From Telmatactis stephensoni (taxonomy: Eukaryota; Cnidaria; Anthozoa; Actiniaria; Isophelliidae), in NCBI GenBank assembly GCA_029948255.1, contig JALIZF010001838.1:532001-596000 (forward strand): a DNA stretch of 64,000 nt, read 5' to 3'. Positions 23,366-32,358 of the stretch are shown here, piece by piece (position 1 is the stretch's first letter; each line of letters begins with the position of its first letter). The notes beneath the pieces were generated by a model, which was not told the DNA's origin, did no database searches, and saw nothing but the letters and a program-made list of their open reading frames with translations. Made by a program: the position numbers and the translations under genes.

Positions 23366-26300
23366 GTTTATTAGAAGTACATCCACAGGTGGCTCTTCGT
23401 CTTCTAATTACAAATTAAAATAAATAAATGAATAAATAAGCAAATAAATAAGTAACTAAGTAAATAAATAAATATATGAGGGGTGACAACACAAAAGGGG
23501 TCTTGTCTACTAAGACCCCTTTGATGTACCATCTTTCAGATTTGCCGCTTTAACAGCAATCTTTAGGGTTTTTTTGGTCATTTCTCGGCGAAGATAGGAG
23601 AGAGAACAACAACAACAACAACGAAACTCTCAAAAGAGGGGGGGGGGGGGACAGAGAGAAAAGAAAGAAAAATGAACAGAAAAACTGCAGAGCGCGCTTG
23701 GGTAAGAGAGAAGGTAAGAAGGAAAACAAAACAGAAAACAAAGACAATAATTGTTCGGATTTCTTTTGCCAATTAGTGGGAACCAAAAACAAACTTAAAA
23801 AAAGAAATAACTAACAAATGAGAAAGAGAAAAGAAAGAAAAACAGAAAAAATGTGTTTGTGAAACAGAAAAAGAGAGAAGAAAAAGAAAAAAAAAACGGG
23901 AAAGAGAAACAATAGTTGTCAAGGTAACTGTCAATTTGGTGCTGTTCTAGAAGACTGAAGGCTCACTTATCCAGTGACGCCTGACGAATTCTAGGGTTTA
24001 CGTTCGGTGAGCGTACTGATCGTGGCCTGAATTCAGCTTCTAAGTGCTTTTTCGAGTCATTTTGTAGCACAGAAGTCGCTTGACTTGCATCATCAAGCAA
24101 GAAAAGACGACGGAGACAATCTCCTGGAAGAACTCAGGAGTGGGAAGCGACTTTACGAAGAAAGAGTCACAGTAATTACGGCGACAAGGTTCAACTGTGA
24201 TCTCCAGAGTATTGAGGCTTCTCTGGTCGTTCTGTGATGCATTCCCCAAGCCAACAAGGTCATTTCGGCGAGTTTTGAACTGTAAAGAAGGCAATCGGTG
24301 CCGTCTGGGGCCTGTTAGCGAGGGGGGCTCGGCACTTATAAGAAATTTCTAAGACTAAGAGTAGGGGATGGGTGCTGTCCAAATTTTTCATGGATGCCCA
24401 TAATCCTTTTCTTCCACTGTATCTGATCCAGCGGAAGAAATGCATTATGGGATGCATGTTTGGACACGTACAGTGTTTTTCCTTGGACCAGCTATGGTTG
24501 TAGCGCTGAGAATGCCAAAACGGGGTCGACTTGCGCACCGTGCATTACAGCCTATCTTATGGTCAACCTTTAAGACCCCTTTTGTGTTGTCACTCCTCAT
24601 ATTGTATACTTTAATTCGCCGTTTCCTTGGCATTCTCTCTAGATCGACACAAAATCACCGAATGTCTCATACCTTGCATTAATGCTGCAAAACACAGGCC
24701 GTGATCGCCTTTTAGCTCGAGAATCGGTCATCTTGGTTGGTTATAGTAGCCTTGTATACTTAATTTGGCGTTTCCTTGGAACTCTCTCTAGATCAACTCA
24801 AAATCACCGAATGTCTCATACTTTGCATTCATGCTGCAAAACACAGGCTGTGATCGCCCTTTAGCTAGAGAATCGGTCATCTTGGTTGGTTATAGTAACA
24901 ATATGAGGGGTGTACAACACAAAAGGGGTCTTGTCTACTAAGACCCCTTTGATGTACCATCTTTCAGATTTGCTGCTTTAACAGCAATCTTTAGGGGTTT
25001 TTTGGTCATTTCTCGGCGAAGATAGGAGAGAGAACAACAACAACAACAACGAAACTCTCAAAAGAGGGGGGGGGGGGGACAGAGAGAAAAGAAAGAAAAA
25101 TGAACAGAAAAACTGCAGAGCGCGCTTGGGTAAGAGAGAAGGTAAGAAGGAAAACAAAACAGAAAACAAAGACAATAATTGTTCGGATTTCTTTTGCCAA
25201 TTAGTGGGAACCAAAAACAAACTTAAAAAAAGAAATAACTAACAAATGAGAAAGAGAAAAGAAAGAAAAACAGAAAAAATGTGTTTGTGAAACAGAAAAA
25301 GAGAGAAGAAAAAGAAAAAAAAAACGGGAAAGAGAAACAATAGTTGTCAAGGTAACTGTCAATTTGGTGCTGTTCTAGAAGACTGAAGGCTCACTTATCC
25401 AGTGACGCCTGACGTATTCTAGGGTTTACGCTCGGTGAGCGTACTGATCGTGGCCTGAATTCAGCTTCTAAGTGCTTTTTCGAGTCATTTTGTAGCACAG
25501 AAGTCACTTGACTTGCATCATTCAAGCAAGGAAAGACGGACGGAGACAAATCTCCTGGAAGAACTCAGGAGTGGGAAGCGACTTTACGAAGAACGAGTCA
25601 CAGTAATTACGGCGACAAGGTTCAACTGTGATCTCCAGAGTATTGAGGCTTCTCTGGTCGTTCTGTGATGCATTCCCCAAGCCAACAAGGTCATTTCGGC
25701 GAGTTTTGAACTGTAAAGAAGGCAATCGGTGCCGTCTGGGACCTGTTAGCGAGGGGGGCTCGGCACTTATAAGAAATTTCTAAGACTAAGAGTAGGGGAT
25801 GGGTGCTGTCCAAATTTTTCATGGATGCCCATAATCCTTTTCTTCCGCTGTATCTGATCCAGCGGAAGAAATGCATTATGGGATGCATGTTTGGACGTGT
25901 ACAGTGTTTTTCCTTGGACCAGCTATGGTTGTAGCGCTGAGAATGCCAAAACGGGGTCGACTTGCGCACCGTGCGTTACAGCCTTATGGTCAACCTTTAA
26001 GACCCCTTTTGTGTTGTCACTCCTCATATATATATAAATATGTATATGCATCCCGAAATATAATATAATATGAATTAATATAATATAATATAATATAATA
26101 TGAGAAAAACATCCAAAGTAATTTCAGGAAGGAGCTGCATCCCCACCCCCCCCCCCCCCCCCCCCCCCCCTCCTCCTCCTCTAGATCCGGCCACCACTGT
26201 GTATATACATCAAAAATGGTCACAGTTGTCAAGACCTGTCAAAAACTTGAACATCTTTTATCACCATTATGGAAATAAAGTGTAATATTTAACCTGCTAT

Positions 26301-27146
26301 GCTTCCACTGTTCTCTGACATCTTTTAGTTTACTGTTCCTCATATTTTCCACAGAAAATACATAGATGGATTTGTACTGATCTACACATTCTTGTACCTG
26401 TAGAAGTATACATCTTATTAGAGAACTATTTCAGAGTATTACTGGGTAATAATCAACAATCTGAATTGATTGATATTGATTGATCAATTGGGTTTTCGAT
26501 GATCAATTTTTATAGATTGCCTACACCGGGTCACTTGGGTGAGTGGGTCGCCAAACATTCTACATCATGACTCAAATGAACTGAAAGGAGTACAACACAT
26601 GTTCTCATTTATACGCAATCCACAGGGAGAATATTACCAATTCAAGTGGAAATAGGAATAACATTTATAACATAGCTGTTACAAAGTGATATTACCTCTT
26701 TAATAAAACTAGATTTAGTTTCTAATCCTTTCTTCTTAGTTCTTGTTAAAGACACTGACAAATACAAACAAACAAAGTTATTTCCCATTATAAGTGAAAG
26801 ATGTCTCAAAGAGAGGATAAACAGGCTAATAGTTAAGGTTTCATAGTTAAGGGTTTTCTGGAATAATGATCAGGTTGTCACAGAATAGAAACAGTCTTTC
26901 ACTTCCTAAGATAGTAAGAGCTGTGCAATAAGTTTACTATTTCTGTAAATATTGTTGAAGTTTTGCAAGAGTAAACTATAAACAACAGATCAAATGTCTA
27001 CATAAGCTTACATGTAGCTACGGCAATTTTTCAATGGCAATTTTTCAATCCAAACAAAGTGCTATTAAACAAAGCAGCAGTGTTGCTAGCGAAATATCAC
27101 AACTACACTGGAACTTACCTATCTTATTTCTCTTTGATTTAGGCAT
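18009..27146 (-). CDS. MRTO4: mRNA turnover protein 4 homolog (ribosome assembly factor), 9 exons
   Basis: Coding exons in transcript order: 27146-27119, 26754-26696, 26397-26294, 21794-21704, 20952-20894, 20100-20024, 19588-19514, 18870-18794, 18095-18009. All introns are GT-AG, phases agree, and the sum is 657 bp (218 aa plus stop). Peptides match the MRTO4 family closely: MPKSKRNK start, [92 protein letters not shown]4 is the P0-like nucleolar trans-acting factor that occupies the P0 site on pre-60S particles and is later exchanged for P0. This protein stops after the FEELT end and lacks the acidic C-terminal tail of vertebrate versions. The 4.5-kb third intron is filled with transposons. 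The start codon lies 256 bp from that of RPL19 on the other strand. Confidence 0.96.
19147..19362. mobile_element. Foldback/MITE-like element in an MRTO4 intron
   Basis: Imperfect terminal inverted repeats: AGGGCCTTCACAGACTAGGG at the left and a matching CCCTAGTTTGG...GTGGATGCCCT at the right. The ACAACTAGTT/TAACAACT interior also pairs. Non-coding. Confidence 0.55.
20717..20865. mobile_element. MITE family B (TAGAGCAGATTTTGT ends), copy 1
   Basis: 149-bp palindromic element with ends TAGAGCAGATTTTGTGTGAG and CATACAAAATCTACTCTA, and a conserved core TGATGTCTATAAAAGCATT. Copies 2 (22178-22318) and 3 (28908-29054) share ends and core. It lies 27 bp inside the intron downstream of the 59-bp MRTO4 exon. 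Confidence 0.85.
20967..21140. mobile_element. MITE family A (TGAAGGGTTC ends), copy 1, at a splice acceptor
   Basis: 174-bp element with about 40-bp terminal inverted repeats (TGAAGGGTTCTCTGTGAAAA and its inverse ending GAGCCCTTCA). On the minus strand its end is 13 bp from the AG of the 59-bp MRTO4 exon, so it supplies pyrimidines and probably the branch region of that acceptor. Further copies are at 21931-22089 and 29758-29903. Confidence 0.85.
21931..22089. mobile_element. MITE family A, copy 2
   Basis: 159-bp copy with ends TGAAGGGTTCCATGTGAAAA and GGGGAACCCTTCA. It shares the CTAAGTGACTTTTTTGATG stem and the GGTATAAAATG interior with the other copies. It lies in the long MRTO4 intron. 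Confidence 0.85.
22178..22318. mobile_element. MITE family B, copy 2
   Basis: 141-bp copy with TAGAGACGATTTTGTATGAG / CATACAAAATCTACTCTA ends and the family core TGATGTCTATAAAAG. It lies in the long MRTO4 intron. Confidence 0.85.
22620..22765 (+). repeat. Repeat ending in a CTGATGATGGGCC...GGCCCGAAAG hairpin
   Basis: GC-richer segment ending with CTGATGATGGGCC and TTAGGCCCGAAAGCTTGG, which can pair as a hairpin just before an A/T-rich tail. This looks like the 3' end of a retroelement, but no coding part is attached. Family not assigned. Confidence 0.4.
22912..23077. mobile_element. Foldback MITE with about 70-bp arms
   Basis: Begins AACAAATAGAACATCTTCTT and ends with the inverse (AAGATGTTCTATTTGTT). 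The arms include GTGCTCCATTCAGTAATACA and its inverse. 166 bp, non-coding, in the long MRTO4 intron. Confidence 0.85.
23475..24601. mobile_element. 1127-bp TIR element, copy 1
   Basis: Ends TATGAGGGGTGACAACACAA and, inverted, TTGTGTTGTCACTCCTCATA, with the inverted match running about 31 bp to GGGGTCTT. The interior has a G run (about 23637-23650), a purine-rich AAAGAAAGAAAAA stretch, and no intact transposase, so it is non-autonomous. A second copy of the same length sits 1427 bp downstream. Upstream is an AAT/AAAT microsatellite (about 23335-23475). Confidence 0.85.
24602..24901 (+). repeat. Two 150-bp tandem repeats between the TIR elements
   Basis: TTGTATACTTTAATTCGCCG at 24602 recurs as TTGTATACTTAATTTGGCG at 24752. 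Both units include GTTTCCTTGG, CTCTCTCTAGATC, AAAATCACCGAATGTCTCAT and GAATCGGTCATCTTGGTTGG. The block exactly fills the gap between the two 1127-bp elements. Confidence 0.88.
24902..26028. mobile_element. 1127-bp TIR element, copy 2
   Basis: Same length, orientation and nearly the same sequence as 23475-24601, with only scattered substitutions and small compensating indels. It is therefore a recent duplicate. It is followed by TA-rich DNA and a 25-C run at 26146-26170. Confidence 0.85.
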
Positions 27147-27402
27147 TACGGACCAAATAAATACTAATAAACACGAGCAAATCCAAAAAGTTTACCAACA
27201 CTTCACTAGACTGCACGTGTTTTTGCAATAATGTAGCCGCTGTACTAAAATACCGATGTAGCAAATACTTATTTGAGAAACCGCTGCAGTTTTGACCCTG
27301 GGCTCAAACATATTTCAATAGTTTGGCCCCTAATGTTAATGTGATGGATCCCCCTGTAGGGAGCATTGCACCACCACGTTCTTCCTTTCAGTCGCCGCCA
27401 TT
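27147..27402. promoter_or_regulatory. Probable bidirectional MRTO4/RPL19 promoter
   Basis: This 256-bp interval separates the divergent start codons of two genes of the ribosome pathway. No TATA box is obvious near either start. CTTCCTTTC at 27381-27389, 14 bases before the RPL19 ATG, looks like the 5' terminal oligopyrimidine tract expected at the cap site of ribosomal protein mRNAs. Shared control is inferred from the layout only. Confidence 0.7.
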
Positions 27403-30400
27403 ATGAGGTGAGTTTATAGTTGAAGTCGGCTAACAAGAAATTATTTTTTGGTTATTGTTACCATGTTTTTACCGCCGAAATAACTTCATGCTATAGATTA
27501 AAGCCTAAGTGATTGATCGTGCATTAAAGATCTTGTCTTTATTCACTTTAAAGCTTTATTTTGGAGTTGGATTCGAAGTCCACGTGATGATAGTTGGGAG
27601 CCATCTTGAATTTGAGGGTTTTTCTTTTCGAAATTTTTCGTGTTTGATTGTTTGATTGTATCGTAGCTGTAGTTAGTGTTTCTAAGTGCAACTGATTCAG
27701 AGAAATGACTTTTAATCTCATTTGTATCTAGCAAATGTTGGAATTTATTATTATTATTGTACTTTTAATAAAGCTGTAGTAAGCTAAAGCATTTTTGCGA
27801 ACTCTCAGTGTACTGTAAATTGTAAAAGGGGAAATATACAGATCTAGAGATTATATAATTAGTGACTCTACTGTACCCAGTGTACTTGCCATTAATGTCT
27901 GTAAAATCTCTCAAGTTCAATTCTCAAGTCATTATTAAATCATCATCATTAAATACAATGAATAAATAAATACAATATTATAAATACAATACATTGTAAA
28001 CTCTATATTTCACAAATTCTTTGTTTCTTACAGTACTTTGAGACTTCAAAAGCGGCTGGCATCCAGCCTGCTGAAGTGTGGTAAAAAGAAAATCTGGCTG
28101 GACCCCAATGAGAGCAATGAGATTGCAAATGCCAACTCACGTAAGTCTTACTGATAATAGGAGCAAGGATGGCACAGTTGGTTAGCGTGCGGCTTTTGGT
28201 GCGAGAGGTTCCCAGTTCAATCCTCAGTTACCTGACATCCTTAGTTCAACTTCTGTCCTTTCCGCGTAGCTTTAAATACCCATAAAACGGAGCACTGATG
28301 GAGAGAGGGGAGTAGAATGAGCGCAACCGTCAGCTTCCTGGGAGACCAGCTTCTAGCTTTGCTTCTAGCTGAAGGAACTTCCAATGTTACTTTTTTTATA
28401 GCACAAGAGAGCATAGCAAGGAGACTCTTGTGTGCTCTTGACAAACCTCCAGCAAACAAATGTTACACAGTATCGCATATTTGAGCTACAGTGTACTCCT
28501 AAAACTCATTATAAAATATTTGAGATACAACGCATGCAGGACAGAACATCTTCCATCATGTTTATATCACAGTACCGAGACATGCGCACACTTTATATTG
28601 CTTAAATATGAATGACTACACTACACTGGTAGTGAATATTCAAAAACTTTCAAAGTGTGTACGTTTCCCTTAGTATTGGAGGCTATTATTTTTCTGTTGC
28701 CTATGATGAGGACCATTGCTTATCATAGAAGAACAGAGAAAAATAATAGCCTGTGATATTCGGTATGTGTAAAAGCAGTGCTAAACATAGCCCAAGTGCA
28801 TGGTAACATGTCACATCGTGTGTCATTTTCCTGGCTATGTTTTCCTGATACCAGACATTTCTAGATGGAGCTGATTTTGTGTAAGATTTTTTTTTGTAAA
28901 GCTACAGTAGAGCATATTTTGTGTGAGAGTGAACTGTACCACACTGCTGTGGCCATGCCAGTGCCATGATGTCTATAAAAACATTTGAAATTCCTGCCAT
29001 GACCATGCCATGACAGCGCGGTACTGTTTTCACAGTCATATAAAATCTACTCTATGGACAAACAGTGTAGGGCTACAGTACTGAAAAATTTAGCCAATTG
29101 GGAGCTTGTACATTTATAGTAAAAAGAAAATTGTATGGCCCATAGCATTTCTCACACAACAAAAATATACTGTATAATTAATTTTTGTTACCTGTCAAAA
29201 ATCCAGCTTTTCATCTTTACTCATTTTAGGTCAAAATATCCGCAAACTCATCAAAGATGGTCTCATTATTAAAAAGCCTACAGTCATCCACAGTCGTGCT
29301 AGAGTACGCATTGCCGATGAAGCAAGGAGAAAGGGCCGACACAGTGGTCATGGTAAAAGGAAGGGTACTGCCAATGCTCGTATGCCACAGAAAGTTATCT
29401 GGATCAGACGTATGCGAGTATTGAGGAGATTGCTTCGTAAATACCGAGAGGCCAAAAAGATCGATAACCACATGTATCACATTCTATACATGAAGGCTAA
29501 GGGTAATGTGTTTAAGAACAAGAGAGTCTTGATGGAGTACATCCATAAGAAGAAGGCTGAGAAGCAACGTTCTAAACTTCTTTAGTAAGTGTTATTCTTT
29601 TTCTCTGATTTATTGCTAGATTTGTCCATTTGTAGAGCATTTGTGTAGTTACGCAGTGCCATCAGAGATTCTCTAAGCAACCAATTTTGTAGCAATCAAC
29701 AGTAGTTGAGTGTGTGGAAAAAAGCATGGCTTTTAAAGTGAGCTTTTATAGATCGTGTGAAGGGTTCAATGTGAAAATGGCCTAAGTGACTTTGATATTT
29801 TTGTAAATGGTATAAAATGATATCAATTAACTTTCCTAAAAAAAATCAATGTCTGGACATCCATCACAAAGTCACTTAGGTCATTTACACAGAGAACCCT
29901 TCATGTATTCTGTTGTATGTACTGCACATAATAAGCCGGCCAATCCTTACTGTTATTAAGGTGCGGTGACTATATGTGCATAGAAAACTGCAAGGGTTTG
30001 TTTGACTGTCACTGTTATTTGATACAGAATGATGGTCCTGGGCCCTTGCAAAATCATATCACAAAATTGTTAGACAATGTTAAGTATCAATTAAATGACA
30101 ATCATTTTATGACACAACAACATAAATCTGTTGGCTGATTAATAATTTTTAGCATTGTAGTTCTTAGTGATAAATTAAAAACGTTTTTATAAAAGCACTA
30201 AGAATAGTGGTAGCAAAATGACTTCTGTAAAATTTGACGATGATAATTCGAGACCAAAAATGATGGGCCCTTGTGTCTAGATTTAGGGATATTGTGCCAT
30301 AAAAAGGTTTTCTTGTGTAATTAGGGCTTTAATATGCATGTAGCATTAGACATGTCGTGTGTGTGTGTGTACATCTGTGGTGTGTGGTTTGCATTGTGCA

Positions 30401-30641
30401 TTGTTAAGTTTACATTTGAGTGTGGGAATAAAACATACATGTAAAATTTGTAATTTTGTAAGTGGGATAAGGGTCTTTCATTCATCTGTTAACTAATTTT
30501 AACTCTAATCGCAGTGACCAAGCTGAAGCTCGTCGTATGAAGAACAAGGCAGCCAAGCAAAGGCGAGAGGAACGTCTAGAACAAAAGAGGAAAGACATCC
30601 TTGCTAGCTTTGCCAAAGAAGAAGAGGCAGCAGCCAAGTAA
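27403..30641 (+). CDS. RPL19: 60S ribosomal protein L19 (eL19), 4 exons
   Basis: Exons 27403-27407 (ATGAG), 28034-28140, 29230-29584 and 30515-30641, all GT-AG. They total 594 bp, or 197 aa (human 196). The product starts [20 protein letters not shown] and contains [57 protein letters not shown] and [20 protein letters not shown]. These are diagnostic for eL19 of the large ribosomal subunit. The first exon holds only five coding bases, which is usual for ribosomal protein genes. The third intron carries a family A MITE; the second carries a SINE and a family B MITE. An AATAAA signal follows at 30675. No snoRNA could be defended in the introns. Confidence 0.97.
28161..28388 (+). mobile_element. 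tRNA-derived SINE, copy 1 (RPL19 intron 2)
   Basis: The head has Pol III promoter boxes: box A TGGCACAGTTGG at about 28170 and box B near GGTTCCCAGTTCAATCC. A unique body follows, including CTTTCCGCGTAGCTTTAAA and AAAACGGAGCACTG. The minus-strand copy at 33851-34076 matches along the whole length, so this is a transposed family and not a tRNA gene. Confidence 0.85.
28908..29054. mobile_element. MITE family B, copy 3 (RPL19 intron 2)
   Basis: 147-bp copy with TAGAGCATATTTTGTGTGAG and CATATAAAATCTACTCTA ends and the core TGATGTCTATAAAA. Confidence 0.85.
29758..29903. mobile_element. MITE family A, copy 3 (RPL19 intron 3)
   Basis: 146-bp copy with ends TGAAGGGTTCAATGTGAAAA and GAGAACCCTTCA and the shared stem CCTAAGTGACTTTG. 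The flanks both read TG, a possible but weak target duplication. Confidence 0.83.
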
Positions 30642-30674
30642 ATTGATGCTTCTGTAGAATACATTGCCAATTAA

Positions 30675-30680
30675 AATAAA
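30675..30680 (+). terminator. RPL19 poly(A) signal
   Basis: AATAAA, 34 bases after the RPL19 stop codon, which is the expected spacing for a ribosomal protein mRNA. Confidence 0.8.
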
Positions 30681-30699
30681 ATTTACCATTCTTGCTGGC

Positions 30700-31169
30700 T
30701 TGTCATTTCTTGTATCAATATTTTAGGAAACACACACATTGTACAACTACTTTCCAGGGCCCTGCATTAAATCTAAAGAAATCCATTGATTTTAAACCTT
30801 GATTAGTGGTACCCCACTTTCAAACAACTGGCCCGTTGGGTAAGGGCCCATTCACATGAGAGAGGGTGCCCCAATGTAGTAGGGTTGCCCTAGGTAGTAG
30901 AATTTCCCTTTGTTTTATGCAGTTTGTTTCACATGCGAGGGAGGGTACCCCTAGGGCCTAGAGTGGCCCTATCTTGAAGCTAGGGTGCCCCCTATGCGGT
31001 AGGGACAAGTTTTGTTTACATAAGCCCATGTCAGACGAGTAGGGTGACAACGTTTTTTGAAATAGTTATATATAGGATGAGGCAAGCTTGAAGTAAATTT
31101 TCACATTTAATTTATGTAGATTTTGGGCCTTTTGCCAGAAAAAATTCTCTAGAACCTAACATTTGTATA
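30700..31169. other. Intergenic DNA with GGGTGCCCC/TAGGGT-rich repeat
   Basis: No gene seen. At 30840-31040 the words AGGGTGCCCC and TAGGGC recur, with GGGCCCATTCACATGAGAG at one side and ACATAAGCCCATGTC at the other. This is probably a decayed inverted-repeat element. A lone family C end (GTTTTTTGAAATAG) lies at about 31048-31064. Confidence 0.45.
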
Positions 31170-31402
31170 CACCTATTTCAAAAAAGCTTGTCACCGCTAA
31201 GAGCGATAGGTAATAGGTCATTCCAAGACCGCAAAGCACTATTGATTTCCAATTAATTTACATATGAATAGCCAAATATTTGATGGAAGAGTGTAAAGAA
31301 AGATTTAGGATGGCTTAATTAAGAAATCAATAGTGCTTTGCGGTCTTGGAATGACCTATTGCCTATCACTCTTAGCGGTGACAACCTTTTTTGAAATAGG
31401 TG
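31170..31402. mobile_element. MITE family C (CACCTATTTC ends), copy 1
   Basis: 233-bp foldback with long arms: TACACCTATTTCAAAAAAGC, then CACCGCTAAGAGCGATAGG, then ACCGCAAAGCACTATTGATT, and their inverses. Both ends abut TA, compatible with a TA target duplication (Tc1/mariner-like, inference). A nearly identical copy with its centre reversed is at 53514-53767. Confidence 0.88.
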
Positions 31403-31760
31403 TATGGTCTTGTACTACAATTCAAGTGTTTTTTCTAGGTATGTACATGCACTATGAGTGAACTAATTCAGTTGAGCAACCCTGTATCATGACTGGGCAG
31501 GCATATTTTGGGTGTGGATGATTGTTGTACACCTGGGATACCAGAGGGGCTTGTCGTCTTGTGGCCGGGAGTCAAATGAGTGATGAAAAATTGAGTCGCA
31601 AAGCGACTAAAATGCACAAAATGCTCTACGAAATTACTCTTAACTTCTCAAACCTCTGGCATCCTGCAGGGTTATTGTTGTATTGTATGTTTTAGGAGTC
31701 AAAATCACGCGGTATTCGGTACTTAGTTTAGGATGTTCACAGACAGTTCTCAAATGAACA

Positions 31761-31911
31761 CAGGGGCGGATCCAGGATTATCTTCAGGAGGGTGGTGCGC
31801 CATCATACAAATTGGAAACTGCTGAGAGAATATTTTGGAAAAATATTGAGAAAAAAGGACCGAAAGTCGTCTGATGAGGGGGCGTGCACCCCTCCCCTAA
31901 ATCCGCCCCTG
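31761..31911. mobile_element. hAT-like MITE with CAGNGGCGGATCC ends (copy 2)
   Basis: 151 bp. Begins CAGGGGCGGATCCAGGATTA and ends AAATCCGCCCCTG, with a perfect 5-bp duplication GAACA at 31756-31760 and 31912-31916. Confidence 0.85.
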
Positions 31912-32143
31912 GAACAACAAATCTGACGTGTTAATAATTATAATCTGTAAAAGTGCTTTATGAATAATAATATTGTATAATTAATGGTAACAATAATTCC
32001 AGTAAATCATGTGTTGTATCTGGCTGTTTTGGGTAAAATACAAGGCCGAGCCACAACTTAAATTAATTAGGAGTCAAAATGAAACTTTTCAATATATGAT
32101 CATCCCACCCAAAATATATGGGAGTCTATCTATGGCATTTCAT

Positions 32144-32331
32144 TAGACTTGCTCCAAGTCTCGCTCATTAATTTTTTCTGTTGCTTGGGCTCCCTGTGGT
32201 GTATTTTGGATTTCAAATTGGGCACTTCACTTCTGGTCAAATTACTACACAGGAAGCCCAAGGAATGGAAAATGATGAAGCCCAAAACAACGGAAAAAAA
32301 TTAACGAGCAAGACTTATTGGAGCAAGTCTA
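32144..32331. mobile_element. 188-bp MITE with 9-bp target duplication, in the GST 3' flank
   Basis: Terminal inverted repeats of about 38 bp (TAGACTTGCTCCAAGTCTCG and its inverse). The flanking direct repeat GCATTTCAT occurs at 32135-32143 and 32332-32340. The insertion is 28 bp past the GST stop codon on the transcribed strand, so it is probably inside the GST 3' UTR. Confidence 0.85.
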
Positions 32332-32358
32332 GCATTTCATAGTCTGATTGAAGCATTG

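Noticed and set aside
23550..23792. 80-residue Leu/Phe/Ser-rich minus frame, repeated at 24978-25220
   Set aside because: Low-complexity translation of purine-rich DNA within the 1127-bp element. The repetition reflects the element's duplication, not a conserved protein.
27585..27695. Possible C/D snoRNA in RPL19 intron 1 (GTGATGAT ... CTGA)
   Set aside because: There is no terminal stem, no C'/D' pair and no recognisable guide; the spacing alone is not convincing.
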